Positions 26,601-34,387 of a DNA stretch of 64,000 bases are shown here, one piece after another. This DNA comes from UBA5336 sp038526245 (GTDB taxonomy: Bacteria; Pseudomonadota; Alphaproteobacteria; Caulobacterales; Hyphomonadaceae). The first letter of the stretch is position 1. Each line of letters begins with the position of its first letter. The position numbers and the translations under genes were made by a program. The notes beneath the pieces were generated by a model, which did not search any database, was not told the origin of the DNA, and saw only the letters and a list, made by a program, of their open reading frames with translations. The stretch lies in contig JBCBGZ010000003.1 of the NCBI GenBank assembly GCA_038526245.1, positions 1 to 64,000 on the forward strand, written 5' to 3'.

Positions 26601-27344
26601 CGAACCGGCATGGGGCAGGCGAGCAGCGTCCTCGCTGACACGGTCTTTCAGGCGCGGATGGTAAACGCCGACATCGGGATATTCGCTTGGTGGAGCGACT
26701 TCGATCGTGCCGCGCAAGTGAACTCGGGCGCCGCTGGCGTAGCGGTTAACAAGGAACCTCACCAGATTCGCGATGTTTTCGTCAGATCCTGCCAGCCAGT
26801 ATTGCAGGGTGAGGAAATAGGCGCGGACATCCTGCGCCGTGCCGGGGATAAAGCGCAGCAATTTGGGCAAGCGGCGCAGCATCCGCGCCTGCGCCGCGCC
26901 CGCCTTGGCCTTATCCTTAGAGCCGCGCAGCTTTTTCAGCATCGAAATCGGCCCGCTTTCGGGCTTGTCCATCCGGAACTTGCCGAGCCGGGTGAGCTTC
27001 ACGACATCCGCGGCAGCAAGGCATCCGGCGATCGCGTCACAATGCTCACGGCGGGCCTCCAGATCGGGCAGGACGGCCTCGATGTGGGGCTCGATGAAGA
27101 GCATGGACGAGACGATGAAGTCGGCCTGCGCGATATCGGCTTTGCAGTGCTCCAGCGCACCGGGCATACGGTCCCAGTCGACGGCCGCATGGAAGGTGAG
27201 CGTGAGGCCCGGAAGATCCTTGCGTAACGCCGTTGCCGCGCGCGCGACAGCCGCTTCCAATTGGCGGTCGAGCGTGATCAGGACAACCCGAATGGGCGTC
27301 TGCTCTGGCCCTTTGGGGGCAGGAGGGCGCGCCTCACCGTCCAT
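23628..27344 (-). CDS. bchH: Magnesium chelatase subunit H
   Basis: A 1238-residue porphyrin-binding subunit that inserts Mg2+ into protoporphyrin IX together with BchI and BchD. Family blocks visible include IRVVLITLDRQLEAAVARA at the start, TGFSMVGGPAYNDA, DTFQADACLHFGTHGALEFMPG, ADLIPLEELGRPRIDVV and the C-terminal WQPDAETLAALQRAGEDLED. Length is usual for BchH (about 1190-1240). The ATG at 27344 overlaps bchB by 11 bases; the upstream extension is bchB in another frame. A Cys-rich CTGCARGCTF motif occurs in the middle region. Confidence 0.97.
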   Translation of the reverse strand: MDGEARPPAPKGPEQTPIRVVLITLDRQLEAAVARAATALRKDLPGLTLTFHAAVDWDRMPGALEHCKADIAQADFIVSSMLFIEPHIEAVLPDLEARREHCDAIAGCLAAADVVKLTRLGKFRMDKPESGPISMLKKLRGSKDKAKAGAAQARMLRRLPKLLRFIPGTAQDVRAYFLTLQYWLAGSDENIANLVRFLVNRYASGARVHLRGTIEVAPPSEYPDVGVYHPRLKDRVSEDAARLPHAGSTRPRIGLLLMRSYILSGDTGHYDGVIDAMEAAGLSVVPAFASGLDSREAVRAFFMDEHGRATVDAIVSLTGFSMVGGPAYNDAGAAADLLDQLDIPYLSAQALEFQSLEEWGANTQGLSPIESTMMVAIPELDGATGPIVFGGRAEGSSACTGCARGCTFDTADGTLRMKACPERADMLARRVAKLARLRNVPAADRKVAITLFNFPPNGGSVGTAANLSVYKSLLNTLRAMSDEGYDVEVPANVEALREAILGGDSGLHGTDANILAKVPAAEHIASETRLENIEAQWGPAPGRQLSDGQSIFILGARFGNVMVGVQPAFGIEGDPMRLMFEGGFAPTHAFAAYYRYLKDTFQADACLHFGTHGALEFMPGKQTGLSGADWPDYLIGDLPHIYFYAGNNPSEAAIAKRRAAATTVSYLTPSVTQAGLYKELSDLKGTLSRWRAAIAGGDAGMAKRLAEAAVAQAEALDLPNGTMDALDEAIAELETTLIPHGLHVAGDTPSPEARVDILSAIAPLDPAETLPSSAIEALVAGSLGPLAPELQAEADRLSTINDALQTDTELPGLLRALRGGFIPPVCGGDLITRPDVLPTGRNIHGFDPYRLPSAPSCIVGAVQADRLLERHIADGAELPETIALVLWGTDNLKSEGTQIAQALALMGARPRFDSYGRLAGADLIPLEELGRPRIDVVATLSGIFRDLLPLQSRLLADAAYQAACADEPIEQNFIRKHALAQAETHGCDLETAALRVFSNAEGTYGANVNQMIDAGCWEDEDDLAEAYSTRKCFAYGRAGAPVAQPRLLNTIFEGVDLAYQNLESVELGVTTIDHYFDTLGGIGRAVKRAKGKDAPIYITDATQGEAKVRTLSEQIALESRTRTLNPKWYEGMLRHGYEGVRQIEAQVSNTMGWSATTGQVDPWIYQSIGETFVLDDELRERLAALNPKASANLANRLLEASDRNYWQPDAETLAALQRAGEDLEDRVEGITHSEGAAA

Positions 27345-28860
27345 AATGGGCCTTTGCGTCGTAGAGCGTGTCGATCGAGATGCGGTCGAGATGTTGCTCT
27401 GCGGCATACTTTTCGGTGTTGCGCCGGGCCTTGCCGCGCACAAAGAAAGGGATCTTTTTCAGCTCGCGCTCAGCCTCGCTGTCCCACTGAATAATGTTGC
27501 TGGCGGGGGCTGGAACTGGACGCGCAGCTTCGCCATGGGCGGCGAGGTGGGACGGGCCGGCCTCATCGGAAAACTCGAAATCCTCGCGGAACATACCGAG
27601 CAAATGTTCTTCAAGGCCCATGACAAGGGGGTGCACCCAGGTGTCGAACAGGGTGTTTGCGCCCTCAAAGCCCATGACGGGTGAGTAGCGGGCCGGAAAA
27701 TCCTGGACATGGGCCGGCGCCGAAATGACGGCGCAGCCGACGCCGAGCCGCTTGGCGATGTGGCGCTCCATCTGTGTGCCGAGCACCAGTTCTGGTTGGG
27801 CTTCGGCAATCGCCGCTTCCACGTCGAGATAATCATCTGTGATCAGTGGCTCGACGCCATACGTCTGCGCTGCGGCGCGGAGATCGCGGGCGAATTCGCG
27901 ATTGTAGCAGCCAAGGCCAACGACCTCGAAGCCCATCTCCTCGTCGGCGACCCGGGCCGCGGCGATGGCGTGGGATGCGTCGCCGAAAATAAACACGCGC
28001 TTGCCGGTAAGGTAAGTGGAGTCCACCGAGCGCGACCACCACGGCATATTCGCGTGGGGTGGCTCATAGGCGGAGAAATCCTTTTCCAGCAACGCTCCAA
28101 TCTCGGCAATGAAGTCCAGTGTCGCGCCATGCCCCATGGGCACGGTCGTTGTGCGTGGCTGGCCAAATGTTTTCTCAAGCCAACGCGCGGCGGCTTCGCC
28201 CGTTTCAGGATAGAGCACCACGTTGAAATCGGCTGCGCCCAGGCGCTTGATATCAGCAGGCGTTGCGCTGAGAGGCGCAACAACGTTCACATCGTTGCCC
28301 AGATCGCTTAGCAGGCCGGCGATCTCGCGGACATCGTCCCGGTTGCGAAAGCCCAGTGCAGTTGGCCCGAGGATGTTGCAGGATGGACGCCCGGTCTGGA
28401 ACGACAAACGGTCCATGTTTCGGTCCGCCAGGTGGCGCACGATCTGGTAGAAGGTCTCCGCCGCGCCCCAGCTCTCCTTTTTGGTGTAGCTGGGCAGCTC
28501 AAGGGGAATGACCGGGCAGGGCAGCGCCAGTGCCTTGGCGAGGCCAGCCGGATCGTCCTGGATCAACTCTGCGGTGCAGGACGCCCCAACGATCATCGCC
28601 TCTGGCTGGAAGCGCTCATGGGCTTCGCGCGCGGCAGTCTTGAAGATTTCGGCTGTGTCAGCGCCCAGGTCGCGTGCTTCGAACGTGGTGTACGTGACGG
28701 GCGGGCGGTGATCGCGCCGCTCGATCATCGTGAAGAGGAGGTCGGCATAGGTGTCGCCCTGGGGCGCGTGGAGCACGTAGTGCAGGCCCTCCATCGCCGT
28801 TGCGACTCGCATGGCGCCCACATGAGGCGGTCCTTCATAGGTCCATACGGTGAGTTTCAT
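27334..28860 (-). CDS. bchB: Light-independent protochlorophyllide reductase subunit B
   Basis: A 508-residue NifK-like subunit of DPOR. Typical start MKLTVWTYEGPPHVGAMRVATAM, followed by YADLLFTMIERRDHRPPVTYTTFEARDLG with the conserved Asp that ligates the NB cluster. The C-terminal BchB extension has PFFVRGKARRNTEKYAA, which covers substrate. With BchN it forms the catalytic heterotetramer. ATGA overlap with bchN upstream and 11-base overlap with bchH downstream. Confidence 0.98.
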   Translation of the reverse strand: MKLTVWTYEGPPHVGAMRVATAMEGLHYVLHAPQGDTYADLLFTMIERRDHRPPVTYTTFEARDLGADTAEIFKTAAREAHERFQPEAMIVGASCTAELIQDDPAGLAKALALPCPVIPLELPSYTKKESWGAAETFYQIVRHLADRNMDRLSFQTGRPSCNILGPTALGFRNRDDVREIAGLLSDLGNDVNVVAPLSATPADIKRLGAADFNVVLYPETGEAAARWLEKTFGQPRTTTVPMGHGATLDFIAEIGALLEKDFSAYEPPHANMPWWSRSVDSTYLTGKRVFIFGDASHAIAAARVADEEMGFEVVGLGCYNREFARDLRAAAQTYGVEPLITDDYLDVEAAIAEAQPELVLGTQMERHIAKRLGVGCAVISAPAHVQDFPARYSPVMGFEGANTLFDTWVHPLVMGLEEHLLGMFREDFEFSDEAGPSHLAAHGEAARPVPAPASNIIQWDSEAERELKKIPFFVRGKARRNTEKYAAEQHLDRISIDTLYDAKAHYGR

Positions 28861-30146
28861 ACTGCGAGCCTCCGCTTCCTCACGAGCGGGCGCGCGAAGA
28901 GTTCAGCGAGGTCTCCGGCCTGCTCATAGCCCTGGATCGGGGTGAATACGAGTTCGATGGCCCACTTCGTGGTGAGCCCCTCTGCTTCCAGGGGGTTGGC
29001 GAGGCCGAGCCCACAGACCGTGATGTCCGGGGCGGCCTCAAGACAGCGATCCAGCTGCCGATCGACATCCTGGCCTTCGCTGAGCTGGGTGCCTTCGGGC
29101 AGCAAAGCCAGCTCCTCGGCCAGATGAGTTTTGTGCAAGTAGGGTGTACCGACCTCGCTCAGCGCCATGCCGCATTCGCGCGCCAGGAAGCGTGCGAGGG
29201 GCGGTTCGAGCTGACTGTCGGGGAAAAAGAAAACCGACTTCCCGGCGAGCGTTTCGCGATATTTTTCCAGCGCACGGCGTGCGCGCGCGGCAGGCATCTC
29301 CGTGACCTTGTGGAACGTATCAGGGTCTACGCCGAATGCGCCTGCTGCGGCTTGAAGCCAGGCCGTGGTGCCTTCTGCGCCCAAGGGGAAGGGCGCCGCG
29401 ATATGGCGGGCGCCACGGCCTGACAAGGCGATGGCCGTGTCGCGAAGAAAAGGTTGAGCAAGCAGAAACCGCGTATTGGGTCCGACGGGCGGCATTTCTG
29501 CATCGCGCCGTGCAGGAAGGAAATGGACGGTTTCAATACCCATAGCCGTAAAGAGGCGGGCAAACTGATCCTCGACCACGTCCGCGAGGGCCCCGACCAC
29601 CATCAGTTCCGGCGAGTCGCCGGTTGGTTCCGGCAATCCGGGCACTAGCGAAGCCAGGCAGGCATCTTCGCCTTCGGTGAAAGTCGTCTCAATGCCTGAA
29701 CCAGAGTAGTTGAGAATGCGCACATCCGGGTGGAAGCGTTTGGACAGGCGCTCTGCTGCACGCGACAGGTCTAGCTTGATCACTTCCGATGGGCATGAGC
29801 CCACAAGGAATAGGAGTTTGATATCCGGGCGGCGTGCCAGCAGCCGGTCGACGGTTTTGTCGAGCTCCTCATTGGCGTCCGCCATCCCGGCGAGGTCGCG
29901 CTCTTCGATGATAGCGGTCGCAAAACGGGGCTCTGCGAAAATCATGACGCCGGCGGCAGACTGAATCAGGTGGGCACAGGTGCGCGAGCCGACGACCAGA
30001 AAGAAGGCGTCCTGTATCTTCCGGTGAAGCCAGACAATCCCGGTCAGTCCGCAGAAGACTTCACGCTGTCCGCGCTGTTTGATGATGTCCGGTATAGGTG
30101 GTGTATCGCAGGCGCCATTGCGGGCAGGGAGAGTCAGTTCGGTCAT
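28857..30146 (-). CDS. bchN: Light-independent protochlorophyllide reductase subunit N
   Basis: A 429-residue NifD-like DPOR subunit. Cluster-ligating cysteines are in REVFCGLTGIVWLHRKIQD, GSRTCAHLIQSAAGVMIFAEPRFATA and LFLVGSCPSEVIKLDL. ATG 30146 overlaps the bchF stop (ATGA) and begins MTELTLPARN. The longer upstream reading is bchF in another frame. Length and order match canonical bchFNBHLM operons. Confidence 0.97.
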   Translation of the reverse strand: MTELTLPARNGACDTPPIPDIIKQRGQREVFCGLTGIVWLHRKIQDAFFLVVGSRTCAHLIQSAAGVMIFAEPRFATAIIEERDLAGMADANEELDKTVDRLLARRPDIKLLFLVGSCPSEVIKLDLSRAAERLSKRFHPDVRILNYSGSGIETTFTEGEDACLASLVPGLPEPTGDSPELMVVGALADVVEDQFARLFTAMGIETVHFLPARRDAEMPPVGPNTRFLLAQPFLRDTAIALSGRGARHIAAPFPLGAEGTTAWLQAAAGAFGVDPDTFHKVTEMPAARARRALEKYRETLAGKSVFFFPDSQLEPPLARFLARECGMALSEVGTPYLHKTHLAEELALLPEGTQLSEGQDVDRQLDRCLEAAPDITVCGLGLANPLEAEGLTTKWAIELVFTPIQGYEQAGDLAELFARPLVRKRRLAV

Positions 30147-30655
30147 GCTGGCAGGCCCTCTGTTCCGGCGGAGGGCGCGCTTAGGCGGGCCTGGCGGAGC
30201 TTCCAGACGAACTGGACCGCGTTCACGACGTAAGTGGCATAGGCCGCCAAGGCGACGACCATTTGTTGTTCTGCTGTGCCGAGGCCGAAAAACAACATGA
30301 CCAGATAGGCTGTGTGCAGCGCCATGACCGCCATCGACACCACGTCTTCCCAGAAGAAGGCCGGTGCAAACAGGTATTGTCCGAAGACGTCCTTCTCCCA
30401 GATCGCGCCGGTCACCATGATCGCGTAGAGAAGGGCGGTCTTCAGCAAGATTGAGCTTGAAGCGAGGCCATATCCCTCGCCCGTCATCAGGTACCGCAAG
30501 ACCAAAATGAGGCTGATAGCGAACACGAGGAATTGGAGCGGTGCCAGGATAGCCTGCACCAAGGTCCACCGGCTGGCATCGCGCCGCGCGCGCTGTTCGG
30601 GCGTATAAAGCGCCTGCGCGTTTGGCTTGAACTGGGATGCACCGATGTTTGCCAA
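30143..30655 (-). CDS. bchF: 3-vinyl bacteriochlorophyllide hydratase BchF
   Basis: A 170-residue membrane protein that hydrates the 3-vinyl group of chlorophyllide or bacteriochlorophyllide. Features are LYTPEQRARRDASRWTLVQ, four hydrophobic helices, GAIWEKDVFGQYLFAPAFFWEDVVSMAVMALHTAYL and a C-terminal AAYATYVVNAVQFVWKLR. The start is TTG 30655, supported by GGAGGGG with about 6 bases spacing and absence of a usable ATG. It is the first gene of the 14-gene operon ending in hemA. Its promoter region carries PpsR-like boxes. Confidence 0.95.
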   Translation of the reverse strand: MANIGASQFKPNAQALYTPEQRARRDASRWTLVQAILAPLQFLVFAISLILVLRYLMTGEGYGLASSSILLKTALLYAIMVTGAIWEKDVFGQYLFAPAFFWEDVVSMAVMALHTAYLVMLFFGLGTAEQQMVVALAAYATYVVNAVQFVWKLRQARLSAPSAGTEGLPA

Positions 30656-30683
30656 AGGGCCCCTCCGTATCTCTCAGCCTTGA

Positions 30684-30740
30684 AGGCTAATGGAGCGGCA
30701 GGGGGCTGTCAATCTGGCTTTACGTCTAAAAAACTTGACG
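30684..30740 (-). promoter_or_regulatory. bchF operon promoter with overlapping PpsR/CrtJ-like boxes
   Basis: On the minus strand TTGACA (30712-30707) and TAGCCT (30689-30684) have a 17-base spacer, about 30 bases before the TTG start. Two near-consensus PpsR palindromes lie here: 30707-30724 (TGT-N12-ACG) overlapping the -35, and 30723-30740 (CGT-N12-ACG). Unlike other pairs in this window these overlap rather than being 7-8 bases apart, so binding is less sure. Confidence 0.55.
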
Positions 30741-30772
30741 TTTACCCATTCTTCAGAAATTCTCGAACCGGA

Positions 30773-30844
30773 ATGAAGAACACTATCATCGCGAGTGTAA
30801 TTTTGTTAGTGTCACAACTGATGGGATGTTTCCAGCGCGCATAA
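30773..30844 (+). CDS. Possible 23-aa lipopeptide micro-ORF
   Basis: The short ORF reads MKNTIIASVILLVSQLMGCF followed by three residues. It resembles an entire lipoprotein signal with lipobox LMGC and almost no mature part, like entericidin-type micro-lipoproteins. GGA lies right before the ATG, so ribosome binding is weak. It is transcribed away from bchF. It could be chance. Confidence 0.25.
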   Translation: MKNTIIASVILLVSQLMGCFQRA

Positions 30845-31078
30845 GGTGTGTGCAAACAGGTGTGATGCTCGGCGTAGTAGGAGCGCGCCAGTGCCTGATT
30901 GGAGTGCCTTAGTCCGTTGTTTGCCTTCCGGATTTCGGTCCGTGGGTGCCTTTTTGTCCCTGGAGGAGGGCGAGAATACGCCCGGTTATGCTGCCCATCA
31001 GTGGAGTGAGCCTGACAGAACAGACATGAGGGTGGACACGGCATGAGGGTGCAGCTGTCCAGCCGGGGAGAAGAGGCG

Positions 31079-31957
31079 ATGAATACTTCAGGGTATTTGG
31101 GAGCACACCCGCAGGGCGAGGCAGCGAAGCGAGCGGTTCTGACATCTTTTGCGCAACTCGGTGCACGGTTGAGATCGGCCCAGGTCCCCGACCCGAAACT
31201 CGACGGAATGATTGACACCATTGAGGGGGAAATCCTGCCCCGTCTCATGCTGACGTTTCTTGATACGGGTGACGGCGCAACTGACGCGATTACCGAACTG
31301 GACCGAGCCGATTTCCTGAAACTCGTCCTTTCGGCCAGCGCTGACGACATGCGCGCGTTCATGGAAAGCCTGGTGGCGAGGAGCGTTCCTGAAGAGGCGG
31401 TCCTCGCAGACCTTCTGGCCACAGCGGCGCGCCGCCTGGGAGAGCTGTGGGAAGAGGACTTGTGTGATTTCACAGAAGTCACGCTTGGCCTTTGCCGACT
31501 CCACGAAGTCCTTCGAAACGCCTCAGTGCGGGGAGACGTGTCCTTCGTGCGCAAGGAAACCCAGGCGCCTTCAATCTTGCTGACCAATGGGCCGGAAGAC
31601 CAGCACGTCTTCGGATTGCTCATGGTGGCGGAGTTTTTCCGCCGGGATGGTTGGCGCGTCTGGAGTGAACCGGGGGCAGACATTGAACATGTTTGCGGCA
31701 TTCTGCGGCGTGAGGCGATCGACGTTGTTGGTCTGTCGATCTCGTGCAGCCCTGGCGACCAGGACGTATCCAGAACCCTCAGCGCGATGCGCAGCGCGTC
31801 GTCTTCGCCCGAGCTGAAAGTTTTTCTCGGCGGACATGCTGTTCTTTTGGATGCAGCACTTGTTGGTCGGGTGGGCGCGGATGGATGGGCGGAAGATGCG
31901 ATCTCGGCGCCAAAAGCCTGCCGTGCGCTCTTGGCAGATCGAAACGACGACTGCTAA
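31079..31957 (+). CDS. ppaA: Cobalamin-binding anti-repressor PpaA/AerR
   Basis: A 292-residue regulator with a C-terminal B12-binding domain. The DxHxxG cobalamin motif is DQHVFG (about residues 174-179) and the helical region before it contains LWEEDLCDFTEVTLGLCRLHEVLR, as in AerR/PpaA. In Rhodobacter this protein binds hydroxy/adenosylcobalamin and relieves PpsR/CrtJ repression in a light-dependent manner. ATG 31079 with GGAGAAGAGG upstream is preferred; ATG 31043 would add 12 residues. Its location directly before ppsR is the standard arrangement. No SCHIC/AppA-type BLUF gene is seen. Confidence 0.93.
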   Translation: MNTSGYLGAHPQGEAAKRAVLTSFAQLGARLRSAQVPDPKLDGMIDTIEGEILPRLMLTFLDTGDGATDAITELDRADFLKLVLSASADDMRAFMESLVARSVPEEAVLADLLATAARRLGELWEEDLCDFTEVTLGLCRLHEVLRNASVRGDVSFVRKETQAPSILLTNGPEDQHVFGLLMVAEFFRRDGWRVWSEPGADIEHVCGILRREAIDVVGLSISCSPGDQDVSRTLSAMRSASSSPELKVFLGGHAVLLDAALVGRVGADGWAEDAISAPKACRALLADRNDDC

Positions 31958-31988
31958 TGCACCGCCCGAGTGAGCAGAAGAGTGGCCC

Positions 31989-33404
31989 ATGGATATGATT
32001 ACGCCGAAGCCGCATAAGACCGTCGCATTCGCGGACCCAGCGGCTTTTTTGTCGGATCTTGATGCAAAGACCGTGAGCGAAATCGTATCGTCTGCTGCAG
32101 ATTTGGCGCTTATTGTGCGCGATGGCGTCATCCAGGATGTAGCCCTTGGCAGCTCTGAACTCGTTGAAGAGGGGTATGATCGGAACTGGCGCGGGCGGAA
32201 CTGGTTGGACGTGGTCACGCCCGAAAGCCGCGCCAAAATCGAAGACATGCTCAAGCGCACGGGCGCTCGCGGGCCGAAGTGGCGCCAAGTGAATCACCCT
32301 TCCGACACGGCCATGGACGTGCCGATCCGCTACACTGTATTGCCCGTCGGCGATGACAGCACGTTGATCGCGCTCGGCCGCGACATTCGCAATGTGTCCC
32401 AACTTCAGCAAAGACTTGTGCAAGCCCACCAGGACTTGGAACGAGACTATACGCGCATGCGGGAAGCAGAAGCGCGCTATCGCCTGTTGTTCGAAACGAT
32501 TTCCGAGCCTGTACTGATCGTCGAGGCCGGCTCCCTGGCGACCGATGAGGCAAACCCGGCCTGCGAAAGCCTGCTCGAGACAAAATCGGATGCCCTCCAT
32601 GGAAAAAGGCTTGTGGATCTGTTCGCCACGGCAAAAGCCCATGAGGTCGAAGCCATTTGCGCCGATGCCCTGGCCAATGGTTCGGCGAAATCCGGCAAAC
32701 AGACCCTGGCCCATGGCAAATCCTGTCGGCTTTCGGTTTCCGCCTTCCGGGAAGACCGGGCCTCGCGCCTGATCGTGCGTCTGGTTGACTTCGAACGTAT
32801 CCATGGGGAGCCGGACGCGCGCGCTGAGTTGATGAGCCATCTCGAAAACTTGCCCGATGGGCTCGTGATCGCAGACGCCGACCAACGTATCGTCGCTGCC
32901 AATGCGGCCTTCATGGAGATGGTGAAAGTTGTTGGGCAGGGGCAGGCCGTGGGGCGCCATCTGGGCGATTTCATCGGTCGTTCGCCCACTGATCTGAACG
33001 TCATGATCTCAACGCTGCGCAACCACACTGTGCTGCGCAATTTCGCGACCGTGTTTCGCGATCGGTTTGGTGTTGAAGACACTGTTGAGGTTTCAGCGGT
33101 CAAGGCGCCATCGGAAGACGGATCGCTTTACGGTCTCTCGATTCGCAATGTCTCGCGTCGCTTGCAGAGCGGGAACCGGATCAGCGAACAGTTGCCGCGC
33201 TCTGTGGAGCAAGTCACCGAAATGGTCGGCCGCGTTCCGCTCAAGGATATTGTCCGCGAATCGACGGATCTCATTGAGAAGCTCTGCATCGAGGCAGCTT
33301 TGGAGATCACCCAGCAAAATCGGGCATCTGCAGCCGAAGTGCTCGGTCTCAGCCGCCAGGGCCTCTACTCCAAGCTCAAGCGCGCCGGCCTCGACGCCGA
33401 CTAG
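31989..33404 (+). CDS. ppsR: Transcriptional repressor PpsR/CrtJ
   Basis: A 471-residue regulator with an N-terminal PAS region, a linker coiled coil (LQQRLVQAHQDLERDYTRMR, about residues 139-158), two further PAS domains (about 160-265 and 280-395), and a Fis-type helix-turn-helix at the C-terminus (ASAAEVLGLSRQGLYSKLKR). Redox-relevant cysteines fit the positions known in PpsR: Cys246 and Cys433 in LIEKLCIEAALEIT. PpsR binds TGT-N12-ACA palindromes and represses bch, crt and puc genes in oxygen. Several such boxes are present in this window, so it probably autoregulates the cluster. Confidence 0.96.
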   Translation: MDMITPKPHKTVAFADPAAFLSDLDAKTVSEIVSSAADLALIVRDGVIQDVALGSSELVEEGYDRNWRGRNWLDVVTPESRAKIEDMLKRTGARGPKWRQVNHPSDTAMDVPIRYTVLPVGDDSTLIALGRDIRNVSQLQQRLVQAHQDLERDYTRMREAEARYRLLFETISEPVLIVEAGSLATDEANPACESLLETKSDALHGKRLVDLFATAKAHEVEAICADALANGSAKSGKQTLAHGKSCRLSVSAFREDRASRLIVRLVDFERIHGEPDARAELMSHLENLPDGLVIADADQRIVAANAAFMEMVKVVGQGQAVGRHLGDFIGRSPTDLNVMISTLRNHTVLRNFATVFRDRFGVEDTVEVSAVKAPSEDGSLYGLSIRNVSRRLQSGNRISEQLPRSVEQVTEMVGRVPLKDIVRESTDLIEKLCIEAALEITQQNRASAAEVLGLSRQGLYSKLKRAGLDAD

Positions 33405-33425
33405 GCAGAATTTGACGCGCAAGAT

Positions 33426-33469
33426 CGTCAATTAAAATTGACACTTTAGGGTGTCTATTTTACCGTTCG
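33426..33469 (+). promoter_or_regulatory. bchG promoter with paired PpsR boxes
   Basis: Box 1 is CGTCAATTAAAATTGACA (33426-33443), one base from TGT-N12-ACA. Eight bases later half-box 2 starts with TGT at 33452, with a degenerate right half. TTGACA (33438-33443) can serve as -35. The expected -10 position (33460-33465, TTACCG) is weak. The bchG ATG lies only three bases after box 2, with no Shine-Dalgarno sequence. Confidence 0.7.
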
Positions 33470-33472
33470 GGC

Positions 33473-34387
33473 ATGTCTAATCCCGACGTCCTGCTCCCTC
33501 CCAATACGGGTCCGTCCTGGCGGGCGCTGCTCGAATTGTCCAAACCCGTCACCTGGTTTGCGCCCATGTGGGCTTTCATGTGCGGCGTGGTTTCTTCGGG
33601 CGCGCCGCTGGGCGGGCGATGGCAGTTCTTGCTGGGCGGCGTCGTTCTGGCGGGGCCGCTCGTCTGTGCAGCCAGCCAGGCGGTCAATGACTGGTTTGAC
33701 CGGCATGTGGATGCGATCAATGAGCCGGACCGGCCCATACCGTCCGGACGCATCCCCGGCCGTTGGGGCCTGTATGTGGCCATCTTCTGGTCCGCCATGT
33801 CCCTGGCATTGGGCGCGGTTTTAGGGGTTTGGGCCTTCTTTGCCACCGTTCTGGGCGTCGCTCTGGCCTGGGCTTACAGCGCGCCGCCGCTGCGCCTGAA
33901 ACTGAATGGCTGGTGGGGTAATGCCGCCGTAGGATTTTCCTATGAAGGGCTTGCCTGGTTTACCGGCGCCGCAGTGATGCTCGGCGCGCTGCCCAATCCA
34001 TGGATCATCGGCGCTGCGGTGCTCTATTCCGTCGGCGCTCATGGGATAATGACCCTGAATGATTTCAAGGCGATAGAAGGTGATATTGAGATGGGAGTTC
34101 GCTCCCTTCCGGTTCAGCTCGGCCCGGGGCGGGCAGCCCAACTCGCCTGCATTGTTATGGCGGTGCCCCAGGCCATCGTCATCCTTGCACTCATCGCTTT
34201 TGGTCTTTGGGGCTATGCGCTCGCCGTTTGGGCACTTCTGGCCGCCCAGCTTTACCTGATGGCTGACTTGCTGCGCACACCGCGCGAGAAAGCGCCCTGG
34301 TACAATGCAACAGGGACAACACTCTACGTCTTGGGCATGCTGGTCACCGCCTTTGCCATAGGATCATTGCCTGGAGGTGCCGCGTGA
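33473..34387 (+). CDS. bchG: Bacteriochlorophyll synthase (bacteriochlorophyllide geranylgeranyl transferase)
   Basis: A 304-residue UbiA-family polytopic membrane prenyltransferase that esterifies bacteriochlorophyllide a with geranylgeranyl diphosphate. Key prenyl-diphosphate Asp motifs are NDWFDRHVDAINEPDRPIPSG (about residue 82) and the second GIMTLNDFKAIEGDIEMG. ATG 33473 follows PpsR boxes almost directly and lacks a ribosome-binding site, suggesting leaderless translation or a later start. Its stop overlaps the next gene by GTGA. Confidence 0.96.
   Translation: MSNPDVLLPPNTGPSWRALLELSKPVTWFAPMWAFMCGVVSSGAPLGGRWQFLLGGVVLAGPLVCAASQAVNDWFDRHVDAINEPDRPIPSGRIPGRWGLYVAIFWSAMSLALGAVLGVWAFFATVLGVALAWAYSAPPLRLKLNGWWGNAAVGFSYEGLAWFTGAAVMLGALPNPWIIGAAVLYSVGAHGIMTLNDFKAIEGDIEMGVRSLPVQLGPGRAAQLACIVMAVPQAIVILALIAFGLWGYALAVWALLAAQLYLMADLLRTPREKAPWYNATGTTLYVLGMLVTAFAIGSLPGGAA

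Larger units (their letters stand above)
30656..31078. other. Divergent bchF-ppaA intergenic region, 423 bp
   Basis: The region holds the bchF promoter/PpsR boxes (30684-30740), a perfect 13-bp palindrome AGCCTTGAAGGCT at 30676-30688, and a 23-codon lipobox micro-ORF (30773-30844). Beyond about 30850 only the presumed ppaA leader is left. No TGT-N12-ACA box was found close to ppaA. Confidence 0.6.

Noticed and set aside
26253..27227. Plus-strand ORF antisense to bchH
   Set aside because: It is contained inside bchH and its composition mirrors third-position GC bias.
31779..32960. Minus-strand ORF antisense to ppaA/ppsR
   Set aside because: ppaA and ppsR are secure by domain content and the antisense frame spans the gap between them without a start context.
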